A stretch of 64,000 bases of DNA, taken from the NCBI GenBank assembly GCA_003152315.1, contig PLZV01000003.1, forward strand, positions 159 through 64,158. The letters are read 5' to 3'. Source of the DNA: Verrucomicrobiota bacterium (GTDB lineage: Bacteria > Verrucomicrobiota > Verrucomicrobiia > Palsa-1439). Below the pieces are notes generated by a model. It was not told where the DNA came from and did not search any database. It worked only from the letters and a program-made list of their open reading frames with translations. Made by a program: the position numbers and the translations under genes. Positions 44,998 to 53,610 of the stretch are shown here, one piece after another. Within the stretch, counting starts at the first letter, position 1. Each line of letters begins with the position of its first letter.

Positions 44998-47163
44998 TCA
45001 ACGGCGGGAAGCGACCTGCGTTTGGGACGGCTCGGTGGCGGAACGGATTTCGTAGAGGTGGTAGCCGATTTCGCGGGCGGCCTGGATGGTTTCGGTGTAG
45101 GGCGTGTCGGCCACGTCGACGAAGCCATTTTGGTAATTCTCGCCGTCGAGCGTTCGGCCCGTGGTCGGCTCGTCGCGGTAGGAGAACCAGTGGCAGCCGA
45201 CGATGTTGGGATGGCGGAGCGCGTCCGTCACGAAACCCTTGTACGCGACGGCGCGCTCCGCTTGATCCTTAACCCTCACCAGGCCGGGGTAAAACTGTCC
45301 ACGATCCGTCGCACCGAAATGAAATTCGCCGATCAGCACGGGCACATCCACGTTCGCGGGCAACGTGAAATCGGCGACCGACCGTCGATAAATATTATAG
45401 CTAAGCACGTCGCAGAACCGCGCGGCGGTTTCGACGACGGCGGGATTTGAACCGGCGAAACGGCAACCGAGGTAAAGGTGGTTGGGCGCCGTTGCCCGCA
45501 CGGCCTGGCGGCAGAGCTTGAAGTATTGCCGGGCGGTGTGCTTGTAGAAGGCCAGCAAATCATCGTGGGCGCGTGTTTTGTCCGGTGTCTCGCGGCTCTC
45601 GATGATGTCACCCCACGACTTGTAGGCCGTTCCCCAAGTGCCGTTGAGTTTCTCGATGGCGTGATACTTCGCCATCAAATCAGCCACGAGAACCTGCTTG
45701 GCGGCCTGGTACGGTGGCGAGTCGAGAGTCGCAAGCGCGAGCGAGATCTCGGTGCCCCAACCGATTTCGTTGTCGATGAAATAACCGAGGCACCATGGAT
45801 CGTTCGCGGTGGCGCTGGCCTGGTCCGCCACGCTGGCGCGAAGTTGCCGACCAAAATCGGGGTCAAACACGTCGCGGAACCGTCCCCAGTAACCTTTCGT
45901 CCCTTCGAGCGGTTTGCTGGCGAAATGAACCGCCGCCACGTAGGGAGTCCGTTGCAGCGCACAGATCGCGGGATCGGACCAGTTGCCGATCGTGTTCAGG
46001 CCCCAGCTTCGCAGCCGTTGTTGTGTGATCGCGGCGAAATCGCCCGACCAGCCCGCGCCGTACTTGCGTTTGAGGTTGGCGCCCGCGAAATCGTAGCAGG
46101 CGGGTTTGGTATCGAGATAATGGCCCCACTGCGAGTCGCTGCTGGAGAGAAACTCCTTGTAATCAGGTTGCGACCCCGGAAAATCCTGAAACCACGTGGC
46201 GCGGCCATCCAGCGGCGTTGTTTCGCCGGGCCAAATGCAGTCGATCCCATTCGAAAAGAACAGTCGCCCGTCCGGGTCCACCAGCCACCACTTCCCGTGA
46301 AACTTCGCTGTGCGGAAAAAGCCCGTTCCCAGCAGGAGCGGTCCGGTTTTCCAGCCGCCGTACTTGTCCCACGATTTCGCCCCACGCCACGTGGTTAATT
46401 CATCCAATTCCGTGGTTCGCTGCGCGGTCAAGTCCTCGATGGCGTGCGTCTTATTCGGCCAATCCGTGTGAATATATTGCCCGAAGGTGTCGATGAACGG
46501 AAAGAGGGAGTGCACTGCGTCCGACGGCCTCTCGACGCTGACTTTCAGCGAACTCAGCCGGACATCACCAATCTCGAAACTGAATTTACTTTTCGGTTTC
46601 AGGACGAGGATGGACACACTCGAGACGGTGCCCGGGTCGATCGTATCCTCGCCAGAATCCGGCGGCGGGAACCCGTGCATCCCGAACATATGAATCGAAG
46701 CCAGGCTGAAAGCCGACCGTTTGAAGGGCACCGCCAGGGTACCCTGTGTACCCGGCGCGAGCGTTACCTGACCCTCGTTGCAGTGCAGTGGCGGGTCCGC
46801 GTCGGCGTTTGCCACGCGGCACACGATGGTGAGTTCGTCCGCACCCACATTGCGCACATCGAGCATCAACCCGTCGTGCTCCGCGAGATTCCAGCGACCG
46901 TGCGGCGCCTTTAACACGATGCCGGCCCACGCCGTGTCGTCCTCGCCGTCCACGTGCAGGGCCATACCGGAGTCGGGTTTCGCGGTCGTGACATCCACAC
47001 TGCGCAGCTCGACAGCGTCGCTCGGCTTGCCGCCGTGTGTAAAAGCAAACAGCACCGACTCGGCATTAACCCGAGCGGTGCCGATCAATCCCATCAGCAT
47101 GCAAACCCCGCTGACCACCACCCTACTTGTGTTCGCAGGCCGAGCTAAAACTTGTCCTGTCAT
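44998..47163 (-). CDS. Secreted GH50-like (beta-agarase type) glycoside hydrolase
   Basis: 721 residues with a signal peptide (VVVSGVCMLMGLIGTARVNA), an N-terminal beta-sandwich of about 190 residues, and a TIM-barrel catalytic part. Likely catalytic acids are Glu466 in YFIDNEIGWG and Glu613 in VLIGEFHFGATDRG, the pattern of GH50 and GH-A clan enzymes. WWLVDPDGRLFFSNGID is another match to agarase-like proteins. Substrates of the family are agar or related galactans; in a soil or sediment organism a plant or algal polymer is equally possible. It is divergent from the pectate-lyase-like gene. A second copy of its 3' end lies at 44126. Confidence 0.75.
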   Translation of the reverse strand: MTGQVLARPANTSRVVVSGVCMLMGLIGTARVNAESVLFAFTHGGKPSDAVELRSVDVTTAKPDSGMALHVDGEDDTAWAGIVLKAPHGRWNLAEHDGLMLDVRNVGADELTIVCRVANADADPPLHCNEGQVTLAPGTQGTLAVPFKRSAFSLASIHMFGMHGFPPPDSGEDTIDPGTVSSVSILVLKPKSKFSFEIGDVRLSSLKVSVERPSDAVHSLFPFIDTFGQYIHTDWPNKTHAIEDLTAQRTTELDELTTWRGAKSWDKYGGWKTGPLLLGTGFFRTAKFHGKWWLVDPDGRLFFSNGIDCIWPGETTPLDGRATWFQDFPGSQPDYKEFLSSSDSQWGHYLDTKPACYDFAGANLKRKYGAGWSGDFAAITQQRLRSWGLNTIGNWSDPAICALQRTPYVAAVHFASKPLEGTKGYWGRFRDVFDPDFGRQLRASVADQASATANDPWCLGYFIDNEIGWGTEISLALATLDSPPYQAAKQVLVADLMAKYHAIEKLNGTWGTAYKSWGDIIESRETPDKTRAHDDLLAFYKHTARQYFKLCRQAVRATAPNHLYLGCRFAGSNPAVVETAARFCDVLSYNIYRRSVADFTLPANVDVPVLIGEFHFGATDRGQFYPGLVRVKDQAERAVAYKGFVTDALRHPNIVGCHWFSYRDEPTTGRTLDGENYQNGFVDVADTPYTETIQAAREIGYHLYEIRSATEPSQTQVASRR

Positions 47164-47336
47164 GCTGCGCTTCCCGATGCTTGAAAGTTACGCCGGATTT
47201 TCACCACGTCAATCAAGGAAGACGATTTCATGAAGATTTTTTGTGGATTGGTAACCATTGCTAGCCGGGTTTCGCGTCTTTGAGAGAAATGCGGTGTTCT
47301 GCTCCTTAAATCCACGCGTTCCTTCGCTCACCGACC

Positions 47337-47365
47337 TTGCCCAATCGGCGTTGCGCACCTATAAT
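47337..47365 (+). promoter_or_regulatory. Sigma70-type promoter of the pectate-lyase-like gene
   Basis: TTGCCC (47337-47342) and a perfect TATAAT (47360-47365) are 17 bp apart. Transcription would begin near 47372, only a few bases before the preferred GTG start at 47378, so the mRNA would be almost leaderless. Confidence 0.6.
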
Positions 47366-47377
47366 GAGCGCAAGGTC

Positions 47378-49063
47378 GTGCATTTCCCCCAAAAACCAGT
47401 TTCCCCTTCGTCTCGCCACCATTCTGGCTGGCTCGTTCTCGTATTGTGCTCATTATCACTGCCGCTGTCGTCGTCGAACGGCGCCCAGTTCTTCAACAAC
47501 TGGGCGGCAACAAACCTGAACACGGTCCCGTCCCAGAGTGGGCCGACAAACGATCCCGATAGCGATGGCGCTGCCAATCTTGCGGAGTTTGCCTTCGGCA
47601 CGGATCCGCTCGTTGGCACCGGCCTGGGCAATGCGATAACAACCATCTTCGGGGGGACGAACGGTTTTTTTTGGGTCGAGTTATTTGAGCGAGCGGGGCA
47701 TGTACCCGGAGTGCAGATCGATGTGGACGCCACAGTCGATGTGGTGCATTGGATTCGACCATGGTGGCTGAGGACACTGACCAATTCATTACCGGGCGAT
47801 CCGCCGGGTTCGGTGCGAGAACGGCTCACGACTTACCTGCCCGGCACGAATATTTTCATCGTGCGTGGTGTTGTCACCCTGCTCCTGGCCGGCCCCGAAA
47901 CAGCCACCTACTATGTCGCGACCAACGGCAACGACAGTGCCGCGGGTACCAGTATTAACACACCCTTTCGGTCGCTCGCCAAAGCCGCGAGCGTTGCCAG
48001 CCCGGGGAACCTGATTTATGTGCGCGGTGGCACGTACACGACCAACGCCACCATCTCCATCAGCCGTAATGGCAGCGCGGCGAGTCCCATCCGCCTACGA
48101 GCGTATCCGGGCGAGCATCCGGTCCTGGATTTTTTTCCACAGGCGTTTTCGTCCAGCAATCGCGGGATCAACTTTTCCGCGAGTTGGTGGCAGGTTTACG
48201 GACTGGAAATCGAGAATGCCGGCGACAACGGCATGAATGTGTCGGGCAGTTCCAATATCATTGAACAGTGCGCTTTCCATAACTGCAGCGATACCGGCCT
48301 CCAGCTCAGCCACCCCGCCAGTTCCAACCTCGTCCTCAATTGCGATGGTTACCACAATTGTGACGGCCCAACGGGCGGTGAAAACGCGGACGGTATCGAC
48401 GCCAAGCTCGCCGGGCTTGGTCCGGCCAATGTGATCAGCGGCTGCCGCGCCTGGGAAAACTGCGATGACGGTTTCGATCTGTATGCCGCGCCATTCCCGG
48501 TCATCATTACGAACTGTTGGAGTTTTCGAAACGGCACAAACCTCTTGAACATCGCGAGTTTTGCGGGTGATGGAAATGGATTCAAACTCGGCGGCGGCAA
48601 CATCCCGTCAGCCAATCGCATCTTCAATTCCATGGCGTTCAAGAATCCCCAAAACGGCTTTGATCAAAATGACAATATGGCGGGCTTGACCGTGGACCAA
48701 AATACCGGTTGGAAGAATCTCGGCCAAAATTTCGACCTGAACCACGGGACCGTGACGACGGGCGTGCATGTGGTGCGCAACAATCTTTCGATCGACGGCA
48801 CCATTTCCACGGCAGCCGGATCAATTCTGTCAAACAATAGTTGGCAGGTAATAACTTCCCCGGTTGCCAGTACCAATGACGTGTTGAGCATCGATGACTC
48901 GTTCGCCACTGCCGCGCGGCGTGACGACGGCAGTCTCCCTGATATTCCCTTCATGCGACCCGTGACAGGCGGTCGGCTGGTGGACAAGGGCGTCAATATC
49001 GGCCTGCCATTTTCCGGCTCCGCGCCCGATCTCGGCGCATTTGAATCACCAATCTGGCCGTAA
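47378..49063 (+). CDS. Secreted right-handed beta-helix protein, pectate-lyase (PL9)-like
   Basis: 561 residues from the GTG at 47378; the frame is open from 47258. A signal (WLVLVLCSLSLPLSSSNGA) is followed by an Asp-rich motif (NDPDSDGAANLAEFAFGTDP) of the kind found in the giant protein, then a parallel beta-helix. Helix turns contain ENADGIDAKLAGLGPANVIS, CRAWENCDDGFDLYAA and GDGNGFKLGG, closely matching PL9 pectate lyases (NADGF-AK, DDG-D-Y, NGFKLGG). It should cut pectin-like polymers outside the cell. It is divergent from the GH50-like gene, suggesting a small polysaccharide unit. It ends 7 bp from the carB N-half stop. Confidence 0.8.
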   Translation: MHFPQKPVSPSSRHHSGWLVLVLCSLSLPLSSSNGAQFFNNWAATNLNTVPSQSGPTNDPDSDGAANLAEFAFGTDPLVGTGLGNAITTIFGGTNGFFWVELFERAGHVPGVQIDVDATVDVVHWIRPWWLRTLTNSLPGDPPGSVRERLTTYLPGTNIFIVRGVVTLLLAGPETATYYVATNGNDSAAGTSINTPFRSLAKAASVASPGNLIYVRGGTYTTNATISISRNGSAASPIRLRAYPGEHPVLDFFPQAFSSSNRGINFSASWWQVYGLEIENAGDNGMNVSGSSNIIEQCAFHNCSDTGLQLSHPASSNLVLNCDGYHNCDGPTGGENADGIDAKLAGLGPANVISGCRAWENCDDGFDLYAAPFPVIITNCWSFRNGTNLLNIASFAGDGNGFKLGGGNIPSANRIFNSMAFKNPQNGFDQNDNMAGLTVDQNTGWKNLGQNFDLNHGTVTTGVHVVRNNLSIDGTISTAAGSILSNNSWQVITSPVASTNDVLSIDDSFATAARRDDGSLPDIPFMRPVTGGRLVDKGVNIGLPFSGSAPDLGAFESPIWP

Positions 49064-49070
49064 GCGCGGC

Positions 49071-50534
49071 CTACACCAGCGCTGCCAAACTCCCCGCCTT
49101 GGCGAGCTGCTCTTCCATGTCCACGATTTCTTTGATGTTCTGGAGGAACCAGCGGTCGATCTTGGTGAGCAGGTAAACGGCGTCGACTTTGAAGCCGGCA
49201 CGGAAAGCGTGGCGGATGTAAAAGATTCGTTCGGCGCAGGGGGTGATGAGCTTGCGCTCGATTTCCTCGCGGGGCGGAATTTCGCGGCCACCCCAACGTC
49301 CGCCGCTGAGGCCGTGGGCGCCGATTTCCAACGAACGCAGTGCTTTCTGCAGTGATTCCTTGAATGTTCGCCCGATAGCCATCACTTCGCCAACGGATTT
49401 CATCTGGGTCGTGAGCGTCGGGTCGGCTTGCGGAAATTTTTCGAAGGCAAAGCGCGGGATTTTCACGACGACGTAATCAATCGTCGGCTCGAAACTGGCG
49501 GGTGTGGATTTCGTGATGTCGTTGGGGATTTCATCGAGCGTGTAGCCGACGGCGAGCTTGGCGGCGATTTTCGCGATGGGAAAACCTGTGGCCTTCGAGG
49601 AGAGTGCACTGGACCGGCTGACACGCGGGTTCATCTCGATGACGCAGAGTCGCCCGTTTTCTGGATTCACGGCGAATTGGATGTTCGAGCCGCCGGTTTC
49701 CACGCCGATCTCGCGGATGCAGGCGAAGCTGGCATCGCGCATGAGCTGCCACTCCTTGTCGGTCAACGTCTGGATGGGCGCGACCGTGATCGAGTCGCCC
49801 GTGTGCACACCCATGGGATCAAGGTTTTCAATGGAGCAAACGATGACGCAGTTGTCAGCCTTGTCGCGCATCACTTCGGTCTCGTATTCCTTCCAACCGA
49901 TGAGAGATTCTTCGACGAGGATCTCGGAAACCGGCGAGGCCTCGATACCGCTCTGCGCCATGGCATCGAACTCTTCACGGTTATAGGCGATGCCGCCGCC
50001 CGTGCCGCCGAGCGTGTAAGCCGGGCGAATGATAACGGGGAATCGGCCAATCGTGCGCGCCACCTCACGCGCCTCCTCCACCGTGTGGGCCACACCACTG
50101 AGAGGCAGGTCGAGGCCGATTTTTTGCATTGCCTGTTTGAACTTCAGGCGGTCCTCGCCCTTCTCGATGGCCTCCGCCTTCGCCCCAATCATTTCCACGC
50201 CATGCTTCTGCAGGACACCGTTACGCCAGAGCGCCATGGCCGTGTTGAGGCCAGTCTGGCCGCCGAGTGTTGGCAGGAGCGCGTCGGGTTTCTCGCGTTC
50301 GATGATCTTCTCAACCGCCTCCGGCGTGATCGGCTCGATGTACGTCGCGTCGGCGAATTCCGGATCGGTCATGATCGTGGCCGGGTTCGAATTCACCAGC
50401 ACGACCTGGTAACCCTCTTCGCGCAAGGCTTTGCAGGCCTGCGTTCCCGAGTAATCAAACTCGCAAGCCTGGCCAATCACGATCGGCCCGCTGCCAATGA
50501 TCAAAATCTTGTGGATGTCGGTTCGCTTCGGCAT
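49071..50534 (-). CDS. carB: Carbamoyl-phosphate synthase large subunit, N-terminal half as its own gene
   Basis: 487 residues, starting [20 protein letters not shown], the usual CarB N-terminus. The first ATP-grasp synthetase is complete ([26 protein letters not shown] replaced by [35 protein letters not shown]). The oligomerisation part runs to [19 protein letters not shown] and stops at TAG 49071. Together with the C-half at 41693-43501 it makes 1089 residues, the length of an intact CarB, so nothing is lost. The reaction is glutamine-dependent synthesis of carbamoyl phosphate for arginine and pyrimidines. Splits at this boundary are known in some archaea and Aquifex; here the two halves are about 5.6 kb apart. 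Confidence 0.95.
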   Translation of the reverse strand: MPKRTDIHKILIIGSGPIVIGQACEFDYSGTQACKALREEGYQVVLVNSNPATIMTDPEFADATYIEPITPEAVEKIIEREKPDALLPTLGGQTGLNTAMALWRNGVLQKHGVEMIGAKAEAIEKGEDRLKFKQAMQKIGLDLPLSGVAHTVEEAREVARTIGRFPVIIRPAYTLGGTGGGIAYNREEFDAMAQSGIEASPVSEILVEESLIGWKEYETEVMRDKADNCVIVCSIENLDPMGVHTGDSITVAPIQTLTDKEWQLMRDASFACIREIGVETGGSNIQFAVNPENGRLCVIEMNPRVSRSSALSSKATGFPIAKIAAKLAVGYTLDEIPNDITKSTPASFEPTIDYVVVKIPRFAFEKFPQADPTLTTQMKSVGEVMAIGRTFKESLQKALRSLEIGAHGLSGGRWGGREIPPREEIERKLITPCAERIFYIRHAFRAGFKVDAVYLLTKIDRWFLQNIKEIVDMEEQLAKAGSLAALV

Positions 50535-50553
50535 TTAGCGGACGAAGTTTAGC

Positions 50554-50580
50554 CACAGATTCATACAGATGCACATAGAT
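50554..50580. repeat. Three-copy 10-bp tandem repeat upstream of carB N-half
   Basis: CACAGATTCA, TACAGATGCA and CATAGATTTT follow each other with a 10-bp period. Together with the ten-base repeat at 60423-60452 it belongs to a class of short, scattered, period-10 repeats. It lies 20 bp upstream of the carB start and could lie in its 5' region. Confidence 0.55.
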
Positions 50581-50741
50581 TTTTTACGGCTTCGTGGCGA
50601 GTTCCGAGAATATGCTTTGTTGGTGTCAAAAACCCGCTTTTAAATTCTAGGTGCCCCCAACGAGTCGGCGATGGTTTGCCCGGTGGCGCTGGCGATTAGC
50701 TCTTGCCGTTAAGATGGGAATTGAATACAAGTCGAAGTGCC

Positions 50742-51596
50742 GTGGAGATCAAATTCGATTGTGTGAGTTGCGGGCAGACTCTGTCAATTGACGAAGCTGG
50801 CGCAGGTCTGACAATTGATTGTCCCAAGTGTGGTCTGCCGGTTGTCGTTCCATCGCCTCCGAAGACAATTGCCCCAGCCAAAGTGCAAACTTCTCCACCA
50901 GTCCCACCTGCCGTGAATGACAAGGATACAAAGAAATGTCCTTTCTGCGACGAGACCATTAAGAAAGGGGCGAGGGTCTGTAGATTCTGCGGGCGCGATC
51001 TCGTACCACCACTGACTCACACTGCTGAAGCGGCTCAGTCGAACCCTCCGGCTAGTTCACAAGGCAGGAAGAAAACGCCGCTTCTTGTGGCGGTTGCGTT
51101 GGTTATTTTGGCAATCATCGTTGGCGCGGTCGTCTTGAAGCAACAGCGATCCGTTCCCGACTCTTTCAAACGTGAGGCTCGCGAGTTTCTCGCCAAAGCA
51201 GACAGACTCACATTAGCTACATCGGCTGGCGTTAACTATTCGGAATACAAGGAAAACGCGCTAGATGTGATATCTTCCTTCCGAACACTTAGCGAAACTT
51301 GGCCCGTGAACGGCGTCGTGGGGCAATTCAAATTGGGTCAAGCTGTCGAGTACTGGGCGGGCAGTCTTGTAGCATGGCAATTTTATGACGCCTCGCGGAC
51401 CGGCGATATGGACACATTCAATCAACTTCGGGAACAGGTGAGTCATTTCCTAGCACGAGCGGAAACAGATTACCCTGCCCTTGAGAGTGAGGTAAAAGAG
51501 GGCGATCAATCGCGTTATGCATCCATACTAATGACGGCTGCTTCACTAAAATACGCGGAAGGAAGACAAGAACTGCTGCCATCGGTGAAAGAGTGA
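50742..51596 (+). CDS. Zinc-ribbon single-pass membrane protein
   Basis: 284 residues from the GTG at 50742; the frame is open from 50703. The N-terminus is a zinc ribbon (FDCVSCGQTL, IDCPKCGLPVVVP). A second ribbon follows (KKCPFCDETIKKGARVCRFC). A linker, one membrane helix (PLLVAVALVILAIIVGAVVL) and an extracytoplasmic helical domain (SFKREAREFLAKADRLTLAT) come next. It resembles the widespread ribbon-helix membrane proteins of unknown function. It lies 31 bp before the AbiGi-like gene on the same strand, so the two may form a unit. No catalytic motif is seen. Confidence 0.7.
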   Translation: MEIKFDCVSCGQTLSIDEAGAGLTIDCPKCGLPVVVPSPPKTIAPAKVQTSPPVPPAVNDKDTKKCPFCDETIKKGARVCRFCGRDLVPPLTHTAEAAQSNPPASSQGRKKTPLLVAVALVILAIIVGAVVLKQQRSVPDSFKREAREFLAKADRLTLATSAGVNYSEYKENALDVISSFRTLSETWPVNGVVGQFKLGQAVEYWAGSLVAWQFYDASRTGDMDTFNQLREQVSHFLARAETDYPALESEVKEGDQSRYASILMTAASLKYAEGRQELLPSVKE

Positions 51597-51627
51597 GCGG
51601 ACAAATCAGATCCGAATTGGTGCTCAA

Positions 51628-52467
51628 GTGAAATACCGCGGGGTTCACCGTCAGCAGTTGTTCCACTGGATTGGTCACCACATTGATTACCCCGACAGAG
51701 ATAACCAACGCCGCCGTATCAAGAAGCTGGAAGATTCGCACCGCCGAGAGTACATCCAGTGCCTGAGATCGGCATTGGAGAGTGGTCTGCGACTGAAGAT
51801 CCCTAATCCGGCCGATGCGATTGATGACGGGCGTCTCATAAAAGTCACCAGACCAATCCTCTGTTTCACTGAGTGGTCTCTTGGAGATAGCCAGCCGCAC
51901 GTGTTCAAGTATGGACGACTTGGGTTGGGACTGCCCAAATCGTTCGTGCTAAGCAAGGGCGGTCTTCCTGTCGCATACATCCGTGACCGGAGAGCGGCAT
52001 ATGTTAAAGCACTCTTGCATTTGGCGGAGCATGTACGCGATCTCCCAGAAGACAGAAAACATCGAGGGGTCAAGGATGATTTTGATTTTGTTTCGCAGTT
52101 TTTCAAGGCGTTGCGCAAACCGGGAGAGAAAAGACGAAAGTCCGCTCCTTTCTCCCGCGAACGCAGAAAGGGCGGCAAGTCTCCCGATCCATTTAAAAGA
52201 AGATTTGGTGGTTACCTCCAGTACTTGGAAGAGCGCGAGTGGAGGATCGTCATGTCGGAAGCGATGAAACGCAAACTCAAGCGCGAAGACGATGGGGATA
52301 TCTGGTGTCTGCCGGTCAGGCCCGGACATGAGCTTTTCACGGTCGTACTCCCCGACAATAGGACAACGAACATGGCCTTGAACGACGGCTTCATTCGCGG
52401 TCGGCTTTTCCCCACGAGTGGGCCACACGTAACAGTGCTCTCGTTAGAGGACATTCCTACGTTCTGA
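51628..52467 (+). CDS. AbiGi-family (abortive infection) antitoxin-like protein
   Basis: 279 residues from a GTG at 51628. The core has PILCFTEWSLGDSQPHVFKY, GRLGLGLPKSFVLSKGGLPV and AYIRDRRAAYVKALLHLAEH. It resembles AbiGi (AbiG system first component), where an F-x-E pair and a K-Y-G-x-G-x-G-F/L motif recur. A basic stretch (GEKRRKSAPFSRERRKGGKS) and ...EREWRIVMSE follow. AbiG proteins act in phage abortive infection as a toxin-antitoxin pair; no AbiGii partner is visible next to it, so the role is open. It follows the zinc-ribbon gene by 31 bp and precedes ruvB on the opposite strand. Confidence 0.6.
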   Translation: MKYRGVHRQQLFHWIGHHIDYPDRDNQRRRIKKLEDSHRREYIQCLRSALESGLRLKIPNPADAIDDGRLIKVTRPILCFTEWSLGDSQPHVFKYGRLGLGLPKSFVLSKGGLPVAYIRDRRAAYVKALLHLAEHVRDLPEDRKHRGVKDDFDFVSQFFKALRKPGEKRRKSAPFSRERRKGGKSPDPFKRRFGGYLQYLEEREWRIVMSEAMKRKLKREDDGDIWCLPVRPGHELFTVVLPDNRTTNMALNDGFIRGRLFPTSGPHVTVLSLEDIPTF

Positions 52468-52550
52468 AGTTCTACTAACTGCTGTGCATTGCTTCACTAA
52501 TTACCGCTTCTCATGTTGTAGCTGCATACGAAACTGCGCGTGGTCGCGAT

Positions 52551-53564
52551 CTAGAAGAGTTCATTCCCTGCGGCGTTTCCTTTTACACCAAGTTTCTTGT
52601 ACGTCAATTCTGTCGGCACGCGGCCTTGCGCAGTGCGTTTGAGGTAGCCCTCTTGAATCAGGAACGGCTCGTAAACTTCCTCGAGGGTGTCCGGTTCTTC
52701 ACCGACAGCGACGGCGAGCGAACTGATGCCGACGGGTTTGCCGCCGAACTTGTGCACGAGGGTCTCGAGAATGCGTTTGTCCATCTCGTCGAGACCGTGT
52801 TCGTCGATTTCCAGCATGGCCAACGCTTTGTCCGCGATGTCCTCGGTGATCTTGTTGGACTTCGCCTTCACCTGCGCGTAGTCGCGGACGCGCTTCAATA
52901 GATTATTGGCGATGCGCGGTGTGCCCCGCGATCGACCGGCAATCTCGGTCGCACCGCCGCCGTCAATGTCCACATTCAGGATGCGCGAGGACCGATCAAT
53001 GATGGAGGTCAATTCGTCGGCGCTGTAGTAGTTGAGTCGTTCGGTGATGGGAAACCGCGAACGTAGCGGCGCGGTCAGCAGTCCGCTACGCGTGGTCGCG
53101 CCAATTAACGTGAAGCGCGGCAGGTTCAGGCGAACGCTGTGGGCGTTCGGGCCCTGGTCGATGACAATATCCAGGCGGAAATCTTCCATCGCGGGATAAA
53201 GGTATTCCTCGACGACCTTTTGCAGGCGATGAATTTCATCGATGAACAACACATCGCCTTTGTCGAGTTTCGTCAGCAACCCGGCGAGGTTCGCGGCCTT
53301 TTCGAGCGCGGGACCGCTGGTGACGACGATGTTCACGTCCATGACCTTCGCGAGTATATGCGCGAGCGTGGTCTTGCCCAGTCCCGGCGGGCCGCTCAAA
53401 AGAATATGGTCGAGTGATTCCTTACGCTGGCGGGCGGCCTGGACCGCGAGATCCAACCGCTCTTTCACCTTGCCCTGTCCTTGAAAATCGGCGAAGAGAC
53501 TGGGGCGCAACGATACGTCCAGCGTCTTGTCGTGGATGGTTTCGGTGACGAAGCGTTCCGGCAT
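52551..53564 (-). CDS. ruvB: Holliday junction branch-migration ATPase RuvB
   Basis: 337 residues, normal length. Walker A is [11 protein letters not shown] (residues 58-68), Walker B FIDEIHRL, sensor 1 [18 protein letters not shown] and a C-terminal winged-helix domain ([20 protein letters not shown]). It forms a hexamer that drives branch migration together with RuvA. In many genomes ruvA is directly upstream; here the two are about 6.2 kb apart, with a sensor pair and a peptidase between them. It is convergent with the AbiGi-like gene and starts 46 bp from the divergent peptidase start. Confidence 0.97.
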   Translation of the reverse strand: MPERFVTETIHDKTLDVSLRPSLFADFQGQGKVKERLDLAVQAARQRKESLDHILLSGPPGLGKTTLAHILAKVMDVNIVVTSGPALEKAANLAGLLTKLDKGDVLFIDEIHRLQKVVEEYLYPAMEDFRLDIVIDQGPNAHSVRLNLPRFTLIGATTRSGLLTAPLRSRFPITERLNYYSADELTSIIDRSSRILNVDIDGGGATEIAGRSRGTPRIANNLLKRVRDYAQVKAKSNKITEDIADKALAMLEIDEHGLDEMDKRILETLVHKFGGKPVGISSLAVAVGEEPDTLEEVYEPFLIQEGYLKRTAQGRVPTELTYKKLGVKGNAAGNELF

Positions 53565-53610
53565 GCATGCAAGATGCTAAAACCAAGAGTGTCGAGGCAA
53601 GACTAATCAT

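Noticed and set aside
41693-50534. Idea that carB is one gene broken by a frameshift
   Set aside because: Each half has its own start and stop at a domain boundary and no residues are missing, so a frameshift does not explain it.
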